Assembly: GCA_000940995.1 (NCBI GenBank)
Contig: CP005974.1
Coordinates: 1,488,001 to 1,552,000, forward strand
Length of the DNA stretch: 64,000 nt
Origin: Photobacterium gaetbulicola Gung47
Lineage (GTDB): Bacteria; Pseudomonadota; Gammaproteobacteria; Enterobacterales; Vibrionaceae
Direction of reading: 5' to 3'
Numbering within the stretch: position 1 is the first letter of the stretch; each line of letters starts with the position of its first letter. The position numbers and the translations under genes are program-made. The notes under the pieces were generated by a model. The model made no database searches. It was not told the origin of the DNA and saw only the letters and a list, made by a program, of their open reading frames with translations. Shown piece after piece: positions 25,141 through 31,004 of the stretch.

Positions 25141-26586
25141 TTACTCGACGGTTAGGATACGCATGTTGTTGGTGGAACCAATGGTATCCATCACGTCACC
25201 CTGGGTGACGATCACTAGATCGCCGCTTGTCAAGAAACCTTTCTCTTTCAGCGTTGCAATCGCGTGTTTTGCCGCTTCAAGGCCAGCGTCGCTGTCACGA
25301 TTGAAGTAAACCGGTGTTACACCGCGGTATAGCGCTGCTCGGTTTAGCGTATTTTCGTTACGAGACATCGCAAAGATAGGCTTGCCAGAAGAAATACGAG
25401 ACATCATTAGCGGCGTACGGCCGGACTCAGTCATCGCGATCATCGCCTTTACGCCTTCCATGTGGTTTGCCGCATACATGGTCGACATGGCAACTGTTTC
25501 TTCCGCCGACTCGAAAGTACGTGCTAGACGGTGGTTAGAGACGTTGATGCTCGGCTCTTTTTCCGCACCCATACAAACGCCAGCCATTGCTGTTACTGTT
25601 TCCACAGGGTAGCTACCCGCAGCCGTTTCAGCAGATAGCATTACCGCATCGGTACCATCAAGCACGGCGTTGGCCACGTCCATCACTTCAGCACGGGTTG
25701 GCATTGGGCTGGTGATCATAGTTTCCATCATCTGGGTCGCCGTGATCACGGTGCGGTTCAGGCTACGTGCACGACGGATCAGTTTCTTCTGCACACCAAC
25801 TAGCTCTGGGTCACCAATTTCAACACCTAGGTCACCACGGGCTACCATTACCGCGTCAGAAGCCATAATGATGTCATCCATCGCTTCAGTGGTTGCAACG
25901 GCTTCAGCACGCTCTACTTTTGCCACTAGTTTAGCTTCAAGGCCAGCTTCCATCGCAAGACGACGAGCATATTTCATGTCTTCGCCGTTGCGTGGGAAAG
26001 AAACGGCTAGGTAGTCAACGCCCATCTGAGCGGCAGTGATGATATCAGCTTTGTCTTTGTCTGTTAGAGCTTCAGCTGAAAGGCCACCGCCTTTCTTGTT
26101 GATACCCTTGTTGTTTGACAGTGGGCCACCAACGGTGACTTCGGTGTGAACCTTGTTACCTTCAACGGCGGTGACTTTTAGCTGAACACGACCGTCGTCA
26201 AGTAGCAGGATGTCACCTGTTTCAACGTCTTTTGGTAGCTCTTTGTAGTCAAGACCAACAGCCTGCTGATCGCCTTCACCTTTTGCCAAGTCGCTGTCTA
26301 GGGTGAATTTGTCGCCGATCGCCAATTGAATCTTGCCGTCTTTGAAAGTAGACACACGGATTTTCGGGCCTTGGAGATCGCCTAGGATAGCGACGTGCTT
26401 ACCTAGCTTCGCGGCGATTTCACGTACAGTCTTGGTGCGCTGGATGTGATCCTCTGGGCTGCCATGCGAGAAATTCATTCGCACAACGTTTGCACCGGCT
26501 GCGATAATCTTCTCAAGATTGTTGTCGCGGTCGGTAGCAGGACCCAAAGTAGTAACGATTTTAGTACGTCTTAGCCTTTCAGACAT
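25141..26586 (-). CDS. pykA: Pyruvate kinase II PykA
   Basis: Converts phosphoenolpyruvate and ADP to pyruvate and ATP. The 481-residue protein aligns with E. coli PykA rather than PykF: RRTKIVTTLGPATDRDNNLEK, VRMNFSHGSPEDH and ATQMMETMITSPMPTRAEVMD. The active-site Lys is in AKVERAEAV. It starts at ATG 26586 after GGAG; an in-frame ATG 21 bases upstream is less likely. hexR lies upstream on the same strand, as in E. coli, and HexR is the usual regulator of such glycolytic genes. Confidence 0.96.
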   Translation of the reverse strand: MSERLRRTKIVTTLGPATDRDNNLEKIIAAGANVVRMNFSHGSPEDHIQRTKTVREIAAKLGKHVAILGDLQGPKIRVSTFKDGKIQLAIGDKFTLDSDLAKGEGDQQAVGLDYKELPKDVETGDILLLDDGRVQLKVTAVEGNKVHTEVTVGGPLSNNKGINKKGGGLSAEALTDKDKADIITAAQMGVDYLAVSFPRNGEDMKYARRLAMEAGLEAKLVAKVERAEAVATTEAMDDIIMASDAVMVARGDLGVEIGDPELVGVQKKLIRRARSLNRTVITATQMMETMITSPMPTRAEVMDVANAVLDGTDAVMLSAETAAGSYPVETVTAMAGVCMGAEKEPSINVSNHRLARTFESAEETVAMSTMYAANHMEGVKAMIAMTESGRTPLMMSRISSGKPIFAMSRNENTLNRAALYRGVTPVYFNRDSDAGLEAAKHAIATLKEKGFLTSGDLVIVTQGDVMDTIGSTNNMRILTVE

Positions 26587-26886
26587 CGGAAACTCCATCT
26601 GTATCATTGGTTACCAACGAAACGATTGCTTGTGGAAATCTGCTTCATTGAGTTGCATGAAATTTTACAACATGTAAAGGAAGAAAGAAGCTGTTCTTTA
26701 TCAACAAACTGTAAGAAAAAAACATATTGTCGGACTAGTCATGCATAATTTTTCATCATGCTTTGGATTTGTTGCGGAAATTTTTATAGGCAATATCATG
26801 CATATCTGCAGAGAATTGCTCTCTTGGTTGGGGTAAGTGTAGTTGATGGATAGTGCTTCAGAGCGACAAATCGAGCGTGCGGAAAG

Positions 26887-26918
26887 ATAAAAAGGCACAG
26901 CCGAAGCCATGCCTTTTT
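26887..26918 (-). terminator. Rho-independent terminator of hexR
   Basis: AAAAAGGC(ATGGC) TTCG (GCTGT)GCCTTTTT forms a stem with a UUCG tetraloop and two G-U pairs, ending in a T run, about 45 bases past the hexR stop. The rest of the 370-bp hexR-pykA gap shows nothing I can assign; it must hold the pykA promoter. Confidence 0.88.
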
Positions 26919-26960
26919 CGTTTGGTAACGATGCATACCCAAAGGGAGCCGCGTAGAAGG

Positions 26961-27815
26961 TTATATGATCCCTTCCTTGGTGAAGCGGGAGTCTTTCAGA
27001 GACTCTTTGACACGCTTTAGGTTCTCGCGGAAACCTGCACCACGGCGCAGGGTAAAGCCCGTAGCTAGCACATCGATGACGGTCATCTGAACCACACGGC
27101 TTGCCATTGGCATGTAGACGTCGGTATCTTCCGGTACATCCAGGCAGATAGAAATTGAACACTCACGATCAAGCGGTGAATCCTTGGCTGTAATACCAAT
27201 TACCGTTGCACCGTTCTCTCGGGCCATGCGGGCGACTTCGACCAAACTCTTGGTACGGCCGGTGTGAGAAATCATCACCACCACGTCACCATCACTGCAA
27301 TTGATCACACTCATGCGCTGCATCACAATGTCATCAAAGCAAACAATCGGGATATTGAAACGGAAGAACTTATTCTGGGCATCATGAGCGACAGAGGCGG
27401 ACGCACCCAGACCGAAGAAGGAAATTTTCTTGGCTTGGGTCAATAGGTCAACGGCACGGTTCACTTGCATTGGGTCGAGGCTGTTCTTTGCCACGTCCAG
27501 GCATGCCATGGTGGACTCAAAGATTTTCGATGTGTAGGCATCCGGGCCGTCATCTTCTTCGACATTACGGTTCACATACGGGGTACCGTTGGCTAGACTC
27601 TGGGCAAGGTGCAGTTTAAAGTCTGGGAAGCCCTTGGTATCTAGGCGGCGACAGAAGCGGTTAACGGTCGGTTCACTCACATCCGCCATTTTTGCCAGAG
27701 TTGCAATGCTTGAGTGAATGGCTGTCTGTGGCGAGGCAAGGATAACTTCAGCGACTTTGCGTTCTGACTTACTGAAGTTATCAAGATTCTTTTGAATTTT
27801 CTCTAGGGTATTCAT
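26961..27815 (-). CDS. hexR: RpiR-family transcriptional regulator HexR
   Basis: Regulator of central carbon metabolism that responds to 2-keto-3-deoxy-6-phosphogluconate. The 284-residue protein has an N-terminal helix-turn-helix (SSIATLAKMADVSEPTVNRFCRRL, about residues 34-58) and a C-terminal SIS sugar-phosphate-binding domain (FFGLGASASVAHDAQNKFFR, VVVMISHTGRTKSLVE). It is very close to E. coli HexR over its whole length and is upstream of pykA as expected. I could not find a clear HexR palindrome in the flanking gaps. Confidence 0.96.
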   Translation of the reverse strand: MNTLEKIQKNLDNFSKSERKVAEVILASPQTAIHSSIATLAKMADVSEPTVNRFCRRLDTKGFPDFKLHLAQSLANGTPYVNRNVEEDDGPDAYTSKIFESTMACLDVAKNSLDPMQVNRAVDLLTQAKKISFFGLGASASVAHDAQNKFFRFNIPIVCFDDIVMQRMSVINCSDGDVVVMISHTGRTKSLVEVARMARENGATVIGITAKDSPLDRECSISICLDVPEDTDVYMPMASRVVQMTVIDVLATGFTLRRGAGFRENLKRVKESLKDSRFTKEGII

Positions 27816-28156
27816 GGCGGTTACCGCTCGTTACTGAATTTCGTTACTGGCTTACTTATCATATAAAGTGCTTAAAGCCATTTTGATGAAACTATACTAC
27901 TTTTCATGGATCTGCTCCTAGTAAATCCATGAATATCGCTTTCTCTTTTTATTATAGTTTGACAGGGATCGAGTTTTTTCTTTCAGAACTGAAAAGATTT
28001 TTACTCAAAATTACGGTTTGGAGGGCTAATATCGTATTTTTCTGTAGCTAATTTTCAAATGGCAGGAATTAATTTACAGGTTGAAATAAATCCAGCGACG
28101 GATTTGTGCTGCCAAGTGAAAATGGTTTTCATGCAGCGGTAACGAAGGGAGAGGTT
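27816..28156. other. hexR-SDR divergent intergenic region with an inverted repeat
   Basis: A 341-bp AT-rich gap. At 27904-27932 TCATGGAT and ATCCATGA form an 8-bp inverted repeat with a 13-base centre, possibly an operator or hairpin. No other feature is assigned. Confidence 0.4.
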
Positions 28157-29005
28157 ATGACACAGAGCAAAATGAGTAAGGTCAGCATATGTGGTTGTGG
28201 GTGGCTCGGTCTGCCCTTGGCCAAGCACTTCGTCCAGTTGGGGATAGAAACATGGGGAAGCAAGCAGGCGGTAGGGCCAGCGTTGGAGCTGGCGGAGTAC
28301 GGAATCCACGGTGTGGCACTCTCTCTTCCCCTGTCATTGGAGTTGCCAGCCCTTTCTCCGCCTATCACATCATTTTTTGATACCGATTTGCTCGTCATCA
28401 ATATTCCGCCCGGTCGTTACGCAGGAGCTGTGGAGGAGTGGGTCGCTAAAGTGAAGCGGTTATCCGCGATGGCTAAGCAGGTTGGCTGTCGCAAGGTCAT
28501 TTTTATCAGCACCACGGCGGTTTATGGTGAATGTCAGGGAACCGTTGATGAATGGACGGAACCTCGCCCTAATACGCTGTCGGGAAAGGCCCATTTAGCT
28601 GTCGAACAATATTTGCGAACTGAATGGGGGAATGAGGTGGTGATCCTGCGGCTTGCAGGGCTTATTGGTCCAAGACGGCATCCGGTTCGGTATCTATCGG
28701 GCCGCCAAGGGATCGAAAACGGTAAAGACAGAGTGAACCTCATTCACCAAGAGGACTGTATCGCTGCCATTTCGCAGATGGCTGTCCGCTGGCCCCATCA
28801 TCCGGTCATGCATTTAGCCGCTCCGCAGCATCCAAGCCGAGAAGACTATTACCAACAGATGGCCCAATTGGCAGGTTTGCCGCTGCCGGAGTTCATTAAT
28901 TCGCCGGAGCGTAACAGTAAGGTCATTGATGCTGGCAAAACCTGCGAATGGTTGTCGTTGCGAATCCGGCATGCCGATTTGCTTTCTGAGAGGCCTGACA
29001 TATAG
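28157..29005 (+). CDS. SDR-family NAD(P)-binding protein (YeeZ-like)
   Basis: Cytoplasmic protein of 282 residues resembling extended short-chain dehydrogenases/epimerases such as YeeZ. It has a Rossmann nucleotide-binding start (SICGCGWLGLPLAKHF), STTAVYGECQG with a possible catalytic Thr/Tyr context, and VVILRLAGLIGPRRHPVRYL. The usual YxxxK is not obvious, so catalytic activity is uncertain and the substrate unknown. ATG 28157 follows AAGGGAG. Downstream is the long sRNA array on the opposite strand. Confidence 0.82.
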   Translation: MTQSKMSKVSICGCGWLGLPLAKHFVQLGIETWGSKQAVGPALELAEYGIHGVALSLPLSLELPALSPPITSFFDTDLLVINIPPGRYAGAVEEWVAKVKRLSAMAKQVGCRKVIFISTTAVYGECQGTVDEWTEPRPNTLSGKAHLAVEQYLRTEWGNEVVILRLAGLIGPRRHPVRYLSGRQGIENGKDRVNLIHQEDCIAAISQMAVRWPHHPVMHLAAPQHPSREDYYQQMAQLAGLPLPEFINSPERNSKVIDAGKTCEWLSLRIRHADLLSERPDI

Positions 29006-29131
29006 CGCGTACAGCCCGTGCAGGGGAGGTGGGTGAGTTGGTGGTCGAGCTGTTAATTTAAATAATAGTCAACGCTGTATGGTATTTTGGGCTAGGGCTT
29101 GTTTATTGCCCATAATTATATGATTACGAAT

Positions 29132-29274
29132 AAAAAAAAGCCCACTAAAAATCAGTGGGCGAAGCTCTATATACAATTAGGAGTTAAGCAGCAGTGGCAT
29201 TACATATTAAAGAAGGGATATACCCATTGTTTTTCATGAACCGCGTCATGAACCACATCTTTAATCTGAATCAT
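29132..29274 (-). ncRNA. vrrA: Unit 1: sigma-E-type small RNA, VrrA-like
   Basis: Predicted transcript of about 142 nt. The promoter has GAACTA (29302-29307), 16 bases, TCTGA (29281-29285), close to the sigma-E consensus. The RNA begins with a stem, AUUAAAGA (29258-29265) with UCUUUAAU (29206-29213), enclosing a variable loop. The shared core follows (29174-29199): UGCCACUGCUGC and then AACUCCUAAUUG, an anti-Shine-Dalgarno stretch suited to block translation starts. A terminator with stem GCCCACU/AGUGGGC and eight U ends it (29132-29160). Identity as VrrA rests on sigma-E control, length and position beside a TetR gene, fadE and fabV; I have no V. cholerae sequence to align. Confidence 0.8.
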
Positions 29275-29280
29275 GTATAG

Positions 29281-29307
29281 TCAGACTGGTAAGTTTTCGA
29301 ATAGTTC
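29281..29307 (-). promoter_or_regulatory. Sigma-E-like promoter of sRNA unit 1
   Basis: Reading the minus strand: TGAACTA, 16 bases, TCTGA. The -10 element is a perfect match to the sigma-E consensus, and the spacing equals that of the other three units. Confidence 0.7.
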
Positions 29308-29331
29308 AAAAAAAATTAATTTTCTTCAGAT

Positions 29332-29467
29332 AAAAAAAACCCACTGATAGTCAGTGGGCGAAAGCTCTATATACACAATTAGGAGTTTAGCAGCAGTGGC
29401 ATCATAAATTAAAGCAGCGGAATGAGTAGGAAATTAATCTGCTTACCGCGGCTTTAATGTGAATGTC
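29332..29467 (-). ncRNA. vrrA: Unit 2: sigma-E-type small RNA, VrrA-like paralogue
   Basis: Predicted transcript of about 135 nt, paralogous to unit 1. The 5' stem is AUUAAAGC (29451-29458) with GCUUUAAU (29408-29415): compared with units 1 and 3 both strands have changed (A to C, U to G), so pairing is kept. It extends by GCGG/CCGC after one mismatch. The core at 29376-29401 (UGCCACUGCUGC, AACUCCUAAUUG) is nearly identical to unit 1. The terminator (29332-29358) has a perfect 8-bp stem CCCACUGA/UCAGUGGG and eight U. Confidence 0.8.
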
Positions 29468-29473
29468 ACTATA

Positions 29474-29500
29474 TATGACTGGCCCAAATTCAAATGGTTC
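29474..29500 (-). promoter_or_regulatory. Sigma-E-like promoter of sRNA unit 2
   Basis: Reading the minus strand: TGAACCA, 16 bases, TCATA, then a palindromic GTCATATATAGTGAC overlapping the -10. The same block is shared with unit 3. Confidence 0.65.
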
Positions 29501-29543
29501 AAAAAATTATTCTTTTTTTTGAAAAAAGAAGTGCGGTTGGAAA

Positions 29544-29599
29544 ATGGGCTATGGGCTATGGGCTATGGGCTATGGGCTATGGGCTATGGGCTATGGGCT
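29544..29599. repeat. Minisatellite, ATGGGCT x8
   Basis: Eight perfect head-to-tail copies of a 7-bp unit, between the unit 2 promoter and the unit 3 terminator in the sRNA array. It encodes nothing obvious and is a likely site of copy-number variation between strains. Confidence 0.97.
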
Positions 29600-29680
29600 A
29601 AAGAAAGTCATGGTGGAGCTTAAGCAGGAAGTACCGGGCGACCACTGAGCGAGAAGAGATCTCAGGGGAATGCTTTGCGG

Positions 29681-29817
29681 AAAAAAAAAGCCCACTTCAA
29701 TTGAGTGGGCAACACATCATAAAACAATTAGGAGTTTAGCAGCAGTGGCATTGTGGGATTAAAGAGTAAATGCAAGTTGCGGCCAGCAATTTGTGAAAAG
29801 TCTTTAATCTGAATGTC
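29681..29817 (-). ncRNA. vrrA: Unit 3: sigma-E-type small RNA, VrrA-like paralogue
   Basis: Predicted transcript of about 136 nt. The 5' stem AUUAAAGA (29801-29808) with UCUUUAAU (29758-29765) encloses a loop unrelated to those of units 1 and 2. The core at 29725-29750 is identical to that of unit 2. The linker between core and terminator differs, and the terminator (29681-29710, GCCCACU/AGUGGGC, nine U) is closest to unit 1. Conserved core and stem with divergent loop and linker indicate duplicated sRNA genes under selection at the pairing region. Confidence 0.8.
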
Positions 29818-29823
29818 ATTATA

Positions 29824-29850
29824 TATGACTGGCTATTTTCAAGATGGTTC
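29824..29850 (-). promoter_or_regulatory. Sigma-E-like promoter of sRNA unit 3
   Basis: Reading the minus strand: TGAACCA, 16 bases, TCATA, with the perfect palindrome GTCATATATAATGAC overlapping the -10. An in-line TATAAT is also present, but no sigma-70 -35 element stands at 16-18 bp from it. Confidence 0.65.
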
Positions 29851-29929
29851 AAGAAAAATGAAAAAAAAGTACTTTTTTTCTAACTGTTTGATTTTAGGCT
29901 TTAGTAAAGGAAAGTGGATTAAGCGGGAA

Positions 29930-29999
29930 ATAAAGAAAACCCGTCTCCAGTGGCGGGGACGGGTTTCGAAGAATGTCTTCTAAGAAAAAGCAGTGGCAA
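29930..29999 (-). ncRNA. Unit 4: short sigma-E-type sRNA with RybB/MicV-like 5' seed
   Basis: Predicted transcript of about 70 nt. From the promoter spacing the RNA should start at or next to 29997-29999, giving a 5' end of UUGCCACUGCUUUUUCUU. This matches, as I recall it, the 5' seed of E. coli RybB (GCCACUGCUUUUCUUU) and the conserved seed of Vibrio MicV. A short hairpin follows, then a terminator with stem AAACCCGUC/GACGGGUUU (29937-29945 with 29958-29966) and a U-rich tail. RybB in E. coli lies beside a TetR-type gene and ybjL; here the psrA-like TetR gene is adjacent and ybjL is 7 kb away. It lacks the 5' stem of units 1-3. Confidence 0.75.
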
Positions 30000-30003
30000 T
30001 AGT

Positions 30004-30031
30004 TATGACCCACAGATGTCGACTTTGTTCC
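30004..30031 (-). promoter_or_regulatory. Sigma-E-like promoter of sRNA unit 4
   Basis: Reading the minus strand: GGAACAA, 16 bases, TCATA. The -35 core GGAAC is the exact sigma-E core, and the spacing is the same as in units 1-3. Confidence 0.68.
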
Positions 30032-30250
30032 AATTTTTTTTCACTTTCTCAGGTTTTTTTTGTTTGGTTAAATCTCAAGCCGTTTTCACGAGACAGGATT
30101 GAGACGTTTTTCACCCGGTTGGAGTTACGAGAGCTGCGAAGGAAAGATTGATCATCTTCACGACTTTTATATTAAACAGCGAAAATATCAATATGTTACA
30201 ACATGGGGTATATTTGTGACTTGTTAAAAATGTTTCTTGAATGTAAAGTT

Positions 30251-30264
30251 TAAACAAGTGTTTA
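30251..30264. promoter_or_regulatory. Palindromic operator candidate ahead of psrA
   Basis: TAAACAAGTGTTTA, a perfect inverted repeat of TAAACA with a 2-base centre, lies 16 bases before ATG 30281. It fits the AAAC-N2-4-GTTT core I recall for Pseudomonas PsrA operators, so autoregulation is likely. Confidence 0.6.
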
Positions 30265-30280
30265 ATACGGGTGAATGAAT

Positions 30281-30955
30281 ATGGCTGGAAAGGGAGAAAC
30301 CAAGGCACGTATCCTGGATGCTGCCGAGCTACTCTTTGCCGAACACGGCTTCAAAGACACATCACTGCGCACCATCACCAGCAAAGCTGGGGTGAACTTG
30401 GCGTCCGTCAATTATCACTATGGCGACAAGAAAACCTTGGTCAGGGCAGTGCTTGGTCGCTATCTCGAGGCATTCATGCCCTCCCTACAATCAGAACTGG
30501 AAGTGCTGCTGACGCGCGACGATTTTTCCATGGAAGATGTCTTTCGCTGTCTTAAAGATCCGCTGTTATCACTTAATGAATACCGTGCCAACGGGGCAAC
30601 CGTGTTCATGTCGCTGATTGGCAGGGGGTATACCGATGTTCAGGGGCATTTGCGTTGGTTCATCATGACTCGCTATGAGCAAGTATTAACTCTATTTACC
30701 ACCGCGGTATGCCGTGCCAATCCATCTTTAGATCCTGAAACCTTATTTTGGCGCTTGCATTTCACGCTTGGGGCATCGGTTTTCACCATGGCCTCGTCTA
30801 CCGCGCTGTGTGAGATTGCGGCGAATGACTTCTCCCGCCAGGTTAAACCTGAAGATTTGATCGAACGTTTGGTGCCTTATTTGGCAGCGGGCGTTGCTGC
30901 ACCGATAGAACAATCGCTTTCGCTAATTAGCGAACAGTCAACAGGAACAAGATAG
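30281..30955 (+). CDS. psrA: TetR-family regulator, PsrA-like
   Basis: Cytoplasmic repressor-type protein of 224 residues. The N-terminal TetR helix-turn-helix (RILDAAELLFAEHGFKDTSL, ITSKAGVNLASVNYHYGDKK) is followed by a ligand-binding domain like that of Pseudomonas PsrA, which senses long-chain fatty acyl compounds and controls beta-oxidation. ATG 30281 is preferred (GGGTG seven bases upstream); ATG 30275 is in frame two codons earlier. fadE follows after 49 bases on the same strand, supporting a fatty-acid role. The array of sigma-E-type sRNAs is divergent from it. Confidence 0.8.
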   Translation: MAGKGETKARILDAAELLFAEHGFKDTSLRTITSKAGVNLASVNYHYGDKKTLVRAVLGRYLEAFMPSLQSELEVLLTRDDFSMEDVFRCLKDPLLSLNEYRANGATVFMSLIGRGYTDVQGHLRWFIMTRYEQVLTLFTTAVCRANPSLDPETLFWRLHFTLGASVFTMASSTALCEIAANDFSRQVKPEDLIERLVPYLAAGVAAPIEQSLSLISEQSTGTR

Positions 30956-31004
30956 ATATACCCAAAAAACCAATAACGATAAAAGTGACAAAAGGACCTG
31001 AAAC

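Noticed and set aside
26701..27162. A 153-codon minus-strand frame overlapping the end of hexR
   Set aside because: It lies in another frame of hexR and its downstream gap, has no family similarity, and the hexR terminator is inside it.
29006..29130. A continuation of the sRNA array beyond unit 1
   Set aside because: No further copy of the core, promoter spacing or terminator is present between unit 1 and the SDR gene.
29194..29280. A plus-strand 28-codon frame starting with GTG after AGGAG in sRNA unit 1
   Set aside because: The same position in units 2 and 3 reaches a stop after three and five codons, and the terminators and promoters show transcription on the other strand.
29544..29599. 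Short tandem repeats as a CRISPR array
   Set aside because: Units are 7 bp, contiguous, without spacers and without cas genes.
29815..29829. TATAAT-like -10 elements as sigma-70 promoters for the sRNA units
   Set aside because: No -35 element lies at a normal distance, and unit 4 lacks TATAAT, whereas the GAAC/TCATA pair is spaced identically in all four units.
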